In this document: positions 39,526 through 48,501 of the stretch, one piece after another | How the letters are laid out: every line of letters starts with the position of its first letter | How positions within the stretch are numbered: the first letter of the stretch is position 1 | From: Kitasatospora papulosa | GTDB lineage: Bacteria > Actinomycetota > Actinomycetes > Streptomycetales > Streptomycetaceae | DNA length: 64,000 nt | Direction of reading: 5' to 3' | NCBI RefSeq assembly: GCF_000717245.1 | Contig: NZ_JNYQ01000001.1 | Location: forward strand, 868,001 to 932,000 | Program-made: the position numbers and the translations under genes | Notes under the pieces: model-generated | What the model was told of the DNA's origin: nothing | Database searches by the model: none | The model's input: the letters and a program-made list of their open reading frames with translations, nothing else

Positions 39526-40149
39526 TCACGCGCGCGGCGCGCACCCGAGGACGTGCTCCTTCACCAGCACGGCGATCTGCGGGTCCCGTCGCAGGAACGC
39601 CTCGATGAGCGCCTCGTGCTCCTCCGCGTACGACTTCTGCACCGTGCCCAGCCAGCGGATCGACAGGGCCGTGAACACCTCGATGCCCAGTCCCTCCCAG
39701 GTGTGCAGCAGCACGGCGTTCCCCGCGGCCCGCACCATCTCCCGGTGGAAGGCCACCGTGTGCCTCACCTGCGCCTCGCCGTCGGCCAGCCGGTCCGCCT
39801 CGTACAGCGCCGCGACGTGCGGGGCCAGCGCCGAGCAGTCCTCGGCGAGCGCGGGGGCCGCCAGCTCCGCGGCGATCTGCTCCAGCCCGGCCCGCACGGG
39901 GTAGCTCTCCTCGAGATCGGCCGCGCTGAGATTGCGCACCCGGACCCCCTTGTTGGGAGCCGACTCGATGAGCCGCAGCGTCTCCAGCTCCCGCAGCGCC
40001 TCGCGCACGGGCGTCTGGCTGACCTCCAGCTCGGTGGCGATCCGGCGCTCCACGATCCGCTCGCCCGGCTTCCAGCGCCCGCTGACTATCCCTTCCACGA
40101 TGTGCTCGCGGATCTGTTCGCGCAGCGAGTGGACGACGGGCGGGGTCAT
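39526..40149 (-). CDS. GntR-family (FadR/FCD type) transcriptional regulator
   Basis: 207 aa, ATG at 40149. The winged helix is REHIVEGIVSGRWKPGERIVERRIATELEVSQTPVREALRELETLRLIES (about 14-65). The C-terminal FCD domain contains the metal/ligand-binding His residues of FHREMVRAAGN and near the C-terminus. The setting between the E2/E3 genes and aceE suggests it senses an organic acid and controls central carbon genes. Its own promoter region has TGTCTAGACA, a likely autoregulatory site. Confidence 0.88.
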   Translation of the reverse strand: MTPPVVHSLREQIREHIVEGIVSGRWKPGERIVERRIATELEVSQTPVREALRELETLRLIESAPNKGVRVRNLSAADLEESYPVRAGLEQIAAELAAPALAEDCSALAPHVAALYEADRLADGEAQVRHTVAFHREMVRAAGNAVLLHTWEGLGIEVFTALSIRWLGTVQKSYAEEHEALIEAFLRRDPQIAVLVKEHVLGCAPRA

Positions 40150-40214
40150 GGGGGGCTCCTTCGGGGCGAACCGGTGCTGCCTGCGCCGACACGGCGGCCG
40201 GAGATGACCGGCGG

Positions 40215-40224
40215 TGTCTAGACA
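40215..40224. promoter_or_regulatory. Palindrome TGTCTAGACA upstream of gntR gene
   Basis: A perfect 10-base palindrome 66-75 bases before the gntR ATG. Half-sites of the TnGTnnnACnA kind are typical of FCD-type GntR regulators, so autoregulation is plausible. It lies immediately beside the E2 gene terminator. Confidence 0.5.
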
Positions 40225-40229
40225 ATACG

Positions 40230-40270
40230 GCGGCGCCCCCGTCCGGAAGTGGTCCGGACGGGGGCGCCGC
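40230..40270 (-). terminator. Terminator of the lpd-E2 operon
   Basis: A perfect 18-bp stem (40230-40247 with 40253-40270) with a 5-base loop, 28 bases past the E2 stop codon. Confidence 0.85.
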
Positions 40271-40297
40271 TGGTGAGGCTGGTTACAGCTGTACGGC

Positions 40298-42112
40298 TCA
40301 GAGGCCGAGCTCGACCTCGAACTCGCCCGCCTCGAGGATCGCCTTGACCGTGGTCAGGTAGCGGGCGGCGTCCGCGCCGTCCACCAGACGGTGGTCGTAG
40401 GAGAGCGAGAGGTAGGTCATGTCGCGGACGCCGATGACGGTGCCCTCGGCGGTCTCGATGACCGCCGGACGCTTGACCGTGGCACCGATGCCCAGGATGG
40501 CCGCCTGGTTCGGCGGCACGATGACCGTGTCGAACAGCGCACCGCGCGAACCGGTGTTGCTGACGGTGAAGGTCGCGCCGGACATGTCGTCCGGGGTGAG
40601 GCCGCCACCGCGCGCCTTGCCGGCCAGCTCGGCGGTCTTCTTCGCGATACCGGCGATGTTCAGGTCGCCCGCACCCTTGATGACCGGGGTCATCAGACCC
40701 TTCTCGGCGTCCACGGCGATGCCGATGTTCTCCGAGTCGAAGTACGTGATGGTGCCCTCGTCCTCGTTGATCCGGGCGTTGACGACCGGGTGGGCCTTCA
40801 GCGCCTGGGCCGCCGCCTTCACGAAGAACGGCATCGGGGACAGCTTGACGCCCTCACGGGCGGCGAAGGACTCCTTCGCCTGGTTGCGCAGCTTCATCAG
40901 CTTGGTGATGTCGACCTCGAGGACCGAGGTCAGCTGGGCCTGCGAGTGCAGCGCCTTCATCATGTTGTCGCCGATGACCTTGCGCATGCGGGTCATCTTG
41001 ACCGTCTGGCCGCGCAGCGGGGACGCCTCGAGCTTCGGCGCGGCCTTGGCCGCGGGAGCGGCGGCGGCGGCCGGAGCCGGAGCGGCGGCCTTGGCGGCCT
41101 CCGCGGCGGCCACCACGTCCTGCTTGCGGATACGGCCACCGACGCCGGTGCCCTTGACCGCGCCCAGGTCGACGCCGTTCTCGGCGGCGAGCTTGCGCAC
41201 CAGCGGCGTGACGTACGCGCCCTCGTCACCCGAGGAGGCTGCGGCCGGAGCGGCCGGGGCCTGCGCGGCCGGAGCCGGGGCGGGCGCAGCCGGTGCCGGA
41301 GTGGCCGGAGCGGCCTGTGCCGGAGCCGGTGCCGGGGCGGCGGGTGCGGCCGGTGCCGGAGCGGCAGGGGCCGCCGGAGCCGGAGCCGGAGCCGGAGCGG
41401 CCGGTGCTGCGGGAGCCGCCGGGGCCGGAGCCGCGGCGGGTGCCGGGGCGGCCTCCGCCGGAGCGGCGGCGGGCGCGGCACCCGGGGCGCCGATGACGGC
41501 GAGCTTGGCGCCCACCTCGGCGGTCTCGTCCTCGGCGACGACGATCTCCAGCAGCACGCCGGAGACCGGGGCGGGGATCTCGGTGTCGACCTTGTCCGTG
41601 GAGACCTCGAGCAGGGGCTCGTCCTCCGTGACCTCCTCGCCGACCTCCTTCAGCCAGCGGGTGACGGTGCCCTCGGTGACGCTCTCGCCGAGCGCGGGGA
41701 GGGTGACGTCGGTGCCGGAGGCGCCACCGGCCGGGGCGGCCGCGGGTGCCTCCTGGGCGGGAGCCTCGGCGGCGGGGGCCTCCTGGGCCGGAGCCTCCTG
41801 GGCCGGGGCGGCGGCGGGCGCCTCCTGTGCCGGAGCCTCGGCGGCGGGCGCCTCGGCGGCGGCAGGCGCTCCCGAGCCGTCGTCGATGACGGCCAGCTCG
41901 GCGCCGACCTCGACGGTCTCGTCCTCGGCGACCTTGATGGCCGAGAGCACGCCGGAGGCCGGCGCGGGGATCTCGGTGTCGACCTTGTCGGTCGAGACCT
42001 CGAGCAGCGGCTCGTCGGCCTCGACGCGCTCGCCCTCGGCCTTCAGCCAACGGGTGACAGTGCCCTCGGTGACGCTCTCGCCGAGCGCCGGAAGGGTTAC
42101 GGAAACCGACAT
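40298..42112 (-). CDS. sucB: Dihydrolipoamide acyltransferase E2 with two lipoyl domains
   Basis: 604 aa, ATG at 42112. Two tandem lipoyl domains (about 1-78 and 135-215) each carry the lipoylated Lys in EVSTDKVDTEIPAP. They are joined by Ala/Pro/Gln/Glu-rich swinging linkers. A peripheral subunit-binding domain (TPLVRKLAAENGVDL) and the catalytic acyltransferase domain, ending in SLSYDHRLVDGADAARYL with the active-site His and Asp, complete the protein. It takes acetyl or succinyl groups from E1 to CoA. The family is annotated as SucB in actinobacteria, but in relatives such as Corynebacterium the same E2 serves both pyruvate and 2-oxoglutarate dehydrogenases. It is co-directional with lpd, 56 bases downstream. 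Confidence 0.93.
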   Translation of the reverse strand: MSVSVTLPALGESVTEGTVTRWLKAEGERVEADEPLLEVSTDKVDTEIPAPASGVLSAIKVAEDETVEVGAELAVIDDGSGAPAAAEAPAAEAPAQEAPAAAPAQEAPAQEAPAAEAPAQEAPAAAPAGGASGTDVTLPALGESVTEGTVTRWLKEVGEEVTEDEPLLEVSTDKVDTEIPAPVSGVLLEIVVAEDETAEVGAKLAVIGAPGAAPAAAPAEAAPAPAAAPAPAAPAAPAAPAPAPAPAAPAAPAPAAPAAPAPAPAQAAPATPAPAAPAPAPAAQAPAAPAAASSGDEGAYVTPLVRKLAAENGVDLGAVKGTGVGGRIRKQDVVAAAEAAKAAAPAPAAAAAPAAKAAPKLEASPLRGQTVKMTRMRKVIGDNMMKALHSQAQLTSVLEVDITKLMKLRNQAKESFAAREGVKLSPMPFFVKAAAQALKAHPVVNARINEDEGTITYFDSENIGIAVDAEKGLMTPVIKGAGDLNIAGIAKKTAELAGKARGGGLTPDDMSGATFTVSNTGSRGALFDTVIVPPNQAAILGIGATVKRPAVIETAEGTVIGVRDMTYLSLSYDHRLVDGADAARYLTTVKAILEAGEFEVELGL

Positions 42113-42168
42113 GGTTTCAGTTGCTCCTTACGAAAGTGCGGAAGTGGTCGGTCGTCCCCGGGACTGGA

Positions 42169-43557
42169 TCAGTCGTGGGAGTGGAGAGGCTTGCCGGCCA
42201 GGGCCAGGTGGGCCTCGCCCATCGCCTCGTTCTGCGTCGGGTGGGCGTGGATGAGCTGCGCGACCTCGGCCGGCAGCGCCTCCCAGTTGTAGATCAGCTG
42301 CGCTTCGCCGACCTGCTCGCCCATACGGTCACCGACCATGTGGACGCCGACCACGGCACCGTCCTTGACCTGGACGAGCTTGATCTCGCCCGCGGTCTTC
42401 AGGATCTTGCTCTTGCCGTTGCCCGCCAGGTTGTACTTGAGGGCCACGACCTTGTCCGCACCGTAGATCTCCTTGGCCTTGGCCTCGGTGATGCCGACGG
42501 AGGCGACCTCGGGGTGGCAGTACGTCACCTTCGGCACGCCGTCGTAGTCGACCGGCACGGTCTTGAGGCCGGCGAGCCGCTCCGCCACCAGGATGCCCTC
42601 GGCGAAGCCGACGTGGGCGAGCTGGAGGGTCGGGACCAGGTCACCGACGGCCGAGATCGTGGGCACGTTGGTCTGCATGTACTCGTCGACGAGGACGTAG
42701 CCGCGGTCCATCGCGACGCCGGCCTCCTCGTAGCCCAGACCCTGCGAGACCGGGCCGCGGCCGATCGCGACCAGCAGCACCTCCGCCTCGAAGGTCTTGC
42801 CGTCGGCGAGGGAGACCTTGACGCCGTCCTGCGTGTACTCGGCCTTGTCGAAGAAGGTGCCGAGGTTGAACTTGATGCCGCGCTTGCGGAACGCGCGCTC
42901 AAGAAGCTTGGAGCTGTTCTCGTCCTCGACCGGGACCAGGTGCTTCAGACCCTCGACGATCGTGACGTCGGTGCCGAAGGACTTCCACGCCGAGGCGAAC
43001 TCGACGCCGATGACGCCGCCGCCCAGGACGATCGCGGACGTGGGCACGCGGTCGAGCTTCAGCGCGTGGTCCGAGGAGATGATGCGGTTGCCGTCGATCT
43101 CCAGGCCGGGCAGCGACTTCGGCACGGAGCCGGTCGCCAGGAGCACGTGCCGGCCCTGGACGCGCTGGCCGTTCACGTCGACCGAGGTGGGCGACGAGAG
43201 CCGGCCCTCACCCTCGATGTAGTGCACCTTGCGCGAGGCGATGAGACCCTGCAGACCCTTGTACAGGCCCGAGATCACGTCGTCCTTGTACTTGTGGACG
43301 GCCGCCATGTCGATGCCCTCGAAGGTGGCCTTCACACCGAACTGCTCGGCCTCGCGGGCCTGGTCGGCGATCTCGCCGGCGTGCAGCAGTGCCTTCGTCG
43401 GGATGCAGCCGTTGTGCAGGCAGGTGCCGCCGACCTTGCCCTTCTCGATCAGTGCGACGTCCAGGCCCAGCTGAGCCCCGCGCAGGGCCGCGGCGTAACC
43501 GCCGCTACCACCGCCGAGGATCACTAGGTCGAAAACGGTGCTGGCGTCGTTCGCCAC
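42169..43557 (-). CDS. lpdA: Dihydrolipoamide dehydrogenase (E3)
   Basis: 462 aa. The GTG at 43557 with GGAGG 7 bases upstream (reads ANDASTVFDLVILGGG next) is preferred over a 46-codon N-terminal extension. It re-oxidises dihydrolipoamide on E2 with FAD and NAD+. The redox-active disulfide lies in GGTCLHNGCIPTKALL, the NAD motif is VLGGGVIGVEFASAW, and the active-site His-Glu pair is in HAHPTQNEAMGE. First gene of an lpd-E2 operon. Confidence 0.96.
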   Translation of the reverse strand: MANDASTVFDLVILGGGSGGYAAALRGAQLGLDVALIEKGKVGGTCLHNGCIPTKALLHAGEIADQAREAEQFGVKATFEGIDMAAVHKYKDDVISGLYKGLQGLIASRKVHYIEGEGRLSSPTSVDVNGQRVQGRHVLLATGSVPKSLPGLEIDGNRIISSDHALKLDRVPTSAIVLGGGVIGVEFASAWKSFGTDVTIVEGLKHLVPVEDENSSKLLERAFRKRGIKFNLGTFFDKAEYTQDGVKVSLADGKTFEAEVLLVAIGRGPVSQGLGYEEAGVAMDRGYVLVDEYMQTNVPTISAVGDLVPTLQLAHVGFAEGILVAERLAGLKTVPVDYDGVPKVTYCHPEVASVGITEAKAKEIYGADKVVALKYNLAGNGKSKILKTAGEIKLVQVKDGAVVGVHMVGDRMGEQVGEAQLIYNWEALPAEVAQLIHAHPTQNEAMGEAHLALAGKPLHSHD

Positions 43558-43901
43558 GTCACGTCCTCCATGCATGTGCGCCGTACGCCGGGCCCCGTCG
43601 CTGGGGTGTGACCGGCCGGTCGGCTGGTGTTCGGCCGCTTGCGTTATTCGGCCCTGTGGTGGGGGCCCTGTCCTGCCGAGAACCCATCTTCGCACTTGTT
43701 GGGGGCGGACGGGACGCGGGCCCCTGCTCCGAGCCGGACCAGGATCCTGTCCGGACGGTTACCGATACGTACAGATTTCCGGAAAAATGGCGGTCGGAGC
43801 CACCGGGGGAACACCCACGGCCCCGGACGTATGCCCGGGGCCGTGGTGCGCCGCGAGCGAACCTCGCGCGGGGGTCCGTGCGGGGACGCCGGCTCCGGGA
43901 C
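43558..43901. other. Intergenic region between lpd and pepA
   Basis: 344 bases with no convincing gene. It contains the pepA terminator at 43815-43846 and, on the minus strand, the lpd promoter region. A relatively AT-rich stretch around 43755-43795 is the likeliest promoter site; no clear -35/-10 pair is called. Confidence 0.4.
43815..43846 (-). terminator. pepA terminator
   Basis: A 12-bp stem (43815-43826 with 43835-43846) and 8-base loop, 56 bases beyond the pepA stop. Confidence 0.7.
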
Positions 43902-45458
43902 TCAGCCGAGGTCGCCGGCCGCGGTGCGCTCGGCCAGCCGCACCAGGGTGCGGACGGCGGAGCCGGTGCCGCCCTTGGGCGTGTAGCCGTAGGGCGCGCC
44001 CTCGTGGAAGGCCGGGCCCGCGATGTCCAGGTGCGCCCAGGCGATGCCCTCGCCCACGAACTCCTGGAGGAACAGGCCGGCCACCAGGCCGCCGCCCATC
44101 CGCTCACCCATGTTGGCGATGTCGGCGGTCGGGGAGTCCATGCCCTTGCGCAGGTCGGCGGGGAGCGGCATCGGCCACGAGGCCTCGCCGACCTCCTCGG
44201 CGATCTCGTGGATCGACGTACGGAAGGCGTCGTCGTTGGCCATCACACCGAAGGTGCGGTTGCCCAGCGCCAGGACCATCGCACCCGTCAGGGTCGCGAC
44301 GTCGACGATCGCGTCCGGCTTCTCCTCGGAGGCGCGGGTCAGCGCGTCGGCGAGGACGAGCCGGCCCTCGGCGTCGGTGTTCAGGACCTCGACGGTCTTG
44401 CCGCTGTACATGCGCAGCACGTCACCGGGGCGGGTGGCGTTGCCGGACGGCATGTTCTCGGCGAGGGCCAGCCAGCCGGTGACGTTGACCTGGAGGCCGA
44501 GACGGGAGGCCGACACGACGGCGGCGAACACGGCGGCGGCACCGGCCATGTCGCACTTCATCGTCTCGTTGTGCCCGGCCGGCTTGAGCGAGATGCCGCC
44601 CGAGTCGTAGGTGATGCCCTTGCCGACCAGGGCGAGCGTCTTCTCCGCCTTGGGGTGGGTGTAGGACAGTTTGACCAGGCGCGGGCCGTGCGTGGAGCCC
44701 TGGCCGACGCCGAGCAGGCCGCCGAAGCCGCCCTTGACGAGCGCCTTCTCGTCCAGGACCTGCACCTTGATGCCGTGCTCCTTGCCGGCGGCGGTGGCCA
44801 CGGCGGCGAAGGACTCGGGGTACAGGTCGTTCGGCGGGGTGTTGATCAGGTCGCGGGCGCGGTTGATCTCCTCGGCCACCGCGGCGGCGCGCTCGGCGGC
44901 CGCCTTGAAGGCCTTGTCACGCGGCTTGCCGCCGAGCAGGGCGACCTCGCCGAGCGGGAGCTTCGCGTCCTTGCCGGACTTGGTGCCCTTCGGGGCGAGC
45001 TTGTTCTCGCCGCCCTGGTAGGCGGTGAAGGCGTACGCACCCAGCAGGGCGCCCTCCGCGACGGCCCCGGCGTCCTCGGCGGACTCCGTCGGCAGCGCGA
45101 AGCCGGCCTTCTTCGAACCCTTCAGCGCACGCGCGGCGCTGCCCGCCGCCCGGCGCAGTGCCTCGGCGTCGTACGCGTCGCCCTTCGCCGGGACCGGACC
45201 CAGCCCGACCGCGATCACGACCGGGGCCTTGAGGCCGGACGGAGCGGGTAGCTTGGTCACCTCGCCCTCGGCACCCGAGGCGCCCAGGGTCTCCAGGACG
45301 GTGGCGAGCTTGCCGTCGAACGCCTTGTCCACGGCCTCGGCGCCCGGTGCCACGACCAGGCCCCCAGCCTTGGATCCGGCGTCCTTGGCGACGCCGACGA
45401 CGAGTGCGTCGGCGCGCAGCGTCGCCGCACCTGAGGTGCTGAGAGTGAGAGCTGTCAC
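43902..45458 (-). CDS. pepA: Leucyl aminopeptidase (M17, PepA)
   Basis: 518 aa from the GTG at 45458 (reads TALTLSTSGAATLRADALVVG next). A cytosolic di-metal exopeptidase. The M17 signature NTDAEGRLVLADAL and the metal/catalytic block VGKGITYDSGGISLKPAGHNETMKCDM are intact, with the conserved Lys, Asp, Asp and Glu ligands. The N-terminal about 170 residues are the usual non-catalytic domain. It is monocistronic between hairpins. Its role is peptide turnover; E. coli PepA also binds DNA, but nothing here supports that. Confidence 0.95.
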   Translation of the reverse strand: MTALTLSTSGAATLRADALVVGVAKDAGSKAGGLVVAPGAEAVDKAFDGKLATVLETLGASGAEGEVTKLPAPSGLKAPVVIAVGLGPVPAKGDAYDAEALRRAAGSAARALKGSKKAGFALPTESAEDAGAVAEGALLGAYAFTAYQGGENKLAPKGTKSGKDAKLPLGEVALLGGKPRDKAFKAAAERAAAVAEEINRARDLINTPPNDLYPESFAAVATAAGKEHGIKVQVLDEKALVKGGFGGLLGVGQGSTHGPRLVKLSYTHPKAEKTLALVGKGITYDSGGISLKPAGHNETMKCDMAGAAAVFAAVVSASRLGLQVNVTGWLALAENMPSGNATRPGDVLRMYSGKTVEVLNTDAEGRLVLADALTRASEEKPDAIVDVATLTGAMVLALGNRTFGVMANDDAFRTSIHEIAEEVGEASWPMPLPADLRKGMDSPTADIANMGERMGGGLVAGLFLQEFVGEGIAWAHLDIAGPAFHEGAPYGYTPKGGTGSAVRTLVRLAERTAAGDLG

Positions 45459-45526
45459 GGTGGTGAAATCTCGCTTCCGTTGAGTTGTCTGCCGGTCTGT
45501 GTCGGTCGATGGGGTGGCCGACCGCG

Positions 45527-45562
45527 CCCGGCGCATCGTGGACGCGGCCGCGATGCGCCGGG
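45527..45562 (-). terminator. cobS terminator
   Basis: Perfect 12-bp arms (45527-45538 with 45551-45562) separated by 12 bases, between the cobS stop (45620) and the pepA start (45458). Confidence 0.65.
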
Positions 45563-45619
45563 AATGAGCCTACGCGCGCCCTTGGTCCCGCCTCACAGGG
45601 GCGGGGCCGTCGGGATCCG

Positions 45620-46408
45620 TCAGCCCGTCGCCAGCACGAGCAGGGCCGCCGTCGCGGCCGTCTCCTCCACGGCGCCGAACACGTCGCCGGTCACCCCGCC
45701 GAAGCGCCGCACGCAGTGACGCAGCATCACCTGGGCGGCCACGAGGCCGGCCACGGCCGCGAGGGCGTGGCGCGGGGCGCCGCCGTGCCCGAGCAGCACG
45801 CCGGCCGCCGCACAGCACGCCACCACCGTGCAGGCCACGGCGGTCGCGGCCCCGGGCGGCACCGTCCCCGCCACCGCGGCGCCCAGGCCCTCCGGACGGG
45901 CGGGCGGGACGCCCCGGCGCGAGGCCAGGGTGAGCGCGAGCCGGGCCGTGACCGCGGCGGCGACCGTGCCCAGCGCGCCGTCCGCCCAGCCGCGGCCGTA
46001 CAGCTCGAAGAGCGCCGCGACCTGGGCCAGCAGCACGAACACCAGGGTGATCACGCCGAACGGCCCGATGTCCGACTGCTTCATGATCCGCAGCGCGTCC
46101 TCGGCCGGCCTGGCGCTGCCGAGCCCGTCGGCCGTGTCGGCGAGTCCGTCCAGGTGCAGCCCCCGGGTGAGCGCGGCGGGAAGCGCCGCGGAGGCCACCG
46201 CCGCCGCCAACGGGCCCGCGCCGCCGAGCAGGAGCAGCACCCCGGGCACCGTGGCGAGCAGCCCCACGGCGAGCCCGGCGACCGGGGCGCACAGCATGCC
46301 CGCCCGGGCGGTGTCGCGGTCCCAGCGGGATACGCGGACGGGGAGCGCGGTCAGGGTGCCGAAGGCGAAACGCAGCCCATGGCTGTTCAGGGGGGTCACC
46401 GCGCGCAC
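45620..46408 (-). CDS. cobS: Adenosylcobinamide-GDP ribazoletransferase (cobalamin synthase)
   Basis: 262 aa, GTG at 46408, or possibly the GTG three codons later. An integral membrane enzyme joining adenosylcobinamide-GDP to alpha-ribazole(-phosphate). The family motifs LTRGLHLDGLADTADGLGS and MKQSDIGPFGVITLV are intact, with about six hydrophobic segments. It is the last step of coenzyme B12 assembly and works with CobU and CobT, whose genes lie 1-3 kb away on the same strand. A membrane protein gene of opposite orientation is inserted between them. Confidence 0.95.
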   Translation of the reverse strand: MRAVTPLNSHGLRFAFGTLTALPVRVSRWDRDTARAGMLCAPVAGLAVGLLATVPGVLLLLGGAGPLAAAVASAALPAALTRGLHLDGLADTADGLGSARPAEDALRIMKQSDIGPFGVITLVFVLLAQVAALFELYGRGWADGALGTVAAAVTARLALTLASRRGVPPARPEGLGAAVAGTVPPGAATAVACTVVACCAAAGVLLGHGGAPRHALAAVAGLVAAQVMLRHCVRRFGGVTGDVFGAVEETAATAALLVLATG

Positions 46409-46496
46409 GCTAGCCGGTGCGGCGGCCCGCCGGATCGGGCAAAGTAACGCGAAACGTCAGAAGCGCGGCGCAGAAGGGTCTTCGGGTGGAGGTGGC

Positions 46497-47261
46497 ATGG
46501 GTCACTGGTTCCAGCAGAACATCGTCGAGCCGGGCAAGCTCCCGCTGCTGCTCGCCCTGAGCGCCTTCGTGCTGACCTTCGCGATCACCCGGATGATCAG
46601 GGCCGGGAAGGGACCGTTCCGCAACTTCACGCCCGGTGGTGTGCACGTCCACCACGTCGTCCCCGGCGTCGTCCTCGCGGTGGTCGGAGGCTTCGGCGCG
46701 GTGGCGAGCGGTCAGCACGGCGCCGCCGCCGGAGTCTTCGCCGTCGTCTTCGCGGTGGGGGCCGGCCTGGTTCTCGACGAGTTCGCGCTGATCCTGCACC
46801 TCGACGACGTCTACTGGACCGAGGAGGGCCGCCGGAGCGTGGAGGTCGTCGTCCTCACCGCCTCGCTCGTCCTGCTGGTCCTCGCCGGATTCTCACCGCT
46901 CGGGGTGGACCAGCTGAGCGGGGAGCAGCAGCAGAACAGACTGGGCGTCGTCCTGACCTACGTCGTCAACTTCGCCTTCGTGCTGATCGCCCTGTTCAAG
47001 GGCAAGGCCCGGATGGCGGTCATCGGCACCCTCATCCCCTTCGTCGCGCTGATCGGGGCGCTCCGGCTGGCCCGGCCCGCCTCCCTGTGGGCAAGACGCT
47101 TCTACCGGCGGCGCCACCGGGCCCGCGCCAGGGCGGTGCTGAGGGCCTATCACCACGACGTCCGCTGGGTGGGGCCGCGCCGCCGCTTCCAGGACCTGAT
47201 CGGCGGGGCCCCGGACAAGACCCCGCTGCCGGGCCCGCGGCCGGGCGGCGGCGGGACCTGA
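46497..47261 (+). CDS. Conserved integral membrane protein in the cobalamin locus, unknown function
   Basis: 254 aa, ATG at 46497 after GGAGGT. About six or seven membrane segments. Noted motifs are FRNFTPGGVHVHHVVPGVVLAVVGG and LDEFALILHLDDVYWTEEGRRSVEVVV, in which clustered His and Asp lie beside membrane helices and could bind a metal ion. The C-terminal tail is very basic (RRFYRRRHRARARAV). It is transcribed divergently from cobS and converges on cobT (22-base gap). A role linked to cobalamin or membrane homeostasis is possible, but only by location. Confidence 0.75.
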   Translation: MGHWFQQNIVEPGKLPLLLALSAFVLTFAITRMIRAGKGPFRNFTPGGVHVHHVVPGVVLAVVGGFGAVASGQHGAAAGVFAVVFAVGAGLVLDEFALILHLDDVYWTEEGRRSVEVVVLTASLVLLVLAGFSPLGVDQLSGEQQQNRLGVVLTYVVNFAFVLIALFKGKARMAVIGTLIPFVALIGALRLARPASLWARRFYRRRHRARARAVLRAYHHDVRWVGPRRRFQDLIGGAPDKTPLPGPRPGGGGT

Positions 47262-47283
47262 GCCCTCGCCCCCGGCCGGCCGC

Positions 47284-48387
47284 TCAGGCGGTCGACTCCG
47301 CGGGCTCCGCGTCGTCGGACTGCTCCTCCGTCTTCTGCTCCGCGGGCTCCTGCGCCCGCTCGGGCAGCTCCGCCGCCAGGGCGGCGGCTGCCTGGACGAG
47401 CGGCAGCGCCAGCAGTGCGCCGCTTCCCTCACCCACCGTCACCCCGTGGTCCAGGAGCGGGGTCAGCGCCATCCGGTCCAGCGCCTTCGCCTGCGCGGGC
47501 TCACCGCTGACCTGGCCGGCGAGCCACCAGTCGGGTGCCCGGAAGGCGGCCCGCTGGGCCACCAGCGCGCACGCCGCCGAGACCACGCCGTCCAGCACGA
47601 CGGGCATCCGGCGCACCGCGCTCTGCAGCAGGAACCCCGTCATGGCCGCCAGGTCCGCGCCGCCGACGGTGGCCAGCAGCTCCAGCTGGTCACCGAGGAC
47701 CGGCCGGGCCCGTCGCAGCGCGTCCCGGATCGCCGCGCACTTGCGCATCCAGGCCAGGTCGTCGATGCCCGCACCGCCGCGTCCGGTCACCACCGAGGCG
47801 TCCGTCCCGCACAGGGCGGCGATCAGGGTCGCGGCCGCCGTCGTGCCGCCGACGCTCAGATCGCCCAGCACCACCAGATCCGTGCCGGAGTCGGCCTCCT
47901 CGTCCGCGACGCGCATCCCGAGCCGTACGGCCTGCTCGGCCTCCTCGGCCGTCAGCGCGTCCTCGACGTCGATCCGGCCGCTGCCGCGCCGCACCCGGTG
48001 GCGTACGACGCTCTCGGGCAGCAGATCCGGGTCGCAGTCCAGTCCGGCGTCGACGATCCGCACGGGCACGGAGAAGCGGCGGGCCAGCACGGCGACGGGG
48101 CTCGCGCCGTCCAGCGCCGCGCGGACGAGTTCGTGCGCGGTCCCGGCGGCCCGGCCGGAGACGTCCAGCTCCGCCACCCCGTGGTCACCGGCGAACAGGA
48201 CGACGCGCGGCCGCTCGATCGCCTTGACGGGCACCGACTGCTGAGCGGCCGACAGCCATTCCCCCAGCTCGTCGAGCCGGCCGAGGGCGCCGACGGGGAC
48301 GGCGAGCCGCTCCCGGTGTTCCTCGGCATCGCGCCGTACGCCTCCGTCGGGGCGTTCGATCAGGTCGGAGAAGTCGTCCAGATTCAC
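47284..48387 (-). CDS. cobT: Nicotinate-nucleotide--dimethylbenzimidazole phosphoribosyltransferase
   Basis: 367 aa, GTG at 48387. It makes alpha-ribazole phosphate from nicotinate mononucleotide and dimethylbenzimidazole. Conserved segments are RVVLFAGDHGVA, LVVLGDLSVGGTTAAATL, GRGGAGIDD, and the catalytic-Glu motif TVGEGSGALLALPLVQAAA near the C-terminus. The last about 25 residues are an acidic Glu/Gln/Ala tail not needed for catalysis. It is 114 bases downstream of the CobU fusion gene and probably in the same operon. Confidence 0.95.
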   Translation of the reverse strand: MNLDDFSDLIERPDGGVRRDAEEHRERLAVPVGALGRLDELGEWLSAAQQSVPVKAIERPRVVLFAGDHGVAELDVSGRAAGTAHELVRAALDGASPVAVLARRFSVPVRIVDAGLDCDPDLLPESVVRHRVRRGSGRIDVEDALTAEEAEQAVRLGMRVADEEADSGTDLVVLGDLSVGGTTAAATLIAALCGTDASVVTGRGGAGIDDLAWMRKCAAIRDALRRARPVLGDQLELLATVGGADLAAMTGFLLQSAVRRMPVVLDGVVSAACALVAQRAAFRAPDWWLAGQVSGEPAQAKALDRMALTPLLDHGVTVGEGSGALLALPLVQAAAALAAELPERAQEPAEQKTEEQSDDAEPAESTA

Positions 48388-48501
48388 GGGGGTCTGCCTC
48401 GCGGGTCGTCACAGGTGGGCCGGAGCCCGCCGGAGGGCTCCTGTCCGGAACAGTACCCGGCACACCCCTCCGCATCCCCGGCCCCGCACCCCGCCCCTGC
48501 C

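Noticed and set aside
40990..41900. Tandem repeats or CRISPR-like array in the E2 gene
   Set aside because: The repetition is coding: duplicated lipoyl domains and Ala/Pro linkers with GCC/GCG/CCG codons.
43538..45251. Plus-strand open frames opposite lpd and pepA
   Set aside because: Arg/Pro-rich shadow translations; the minus strand has complete enzyme motifs.
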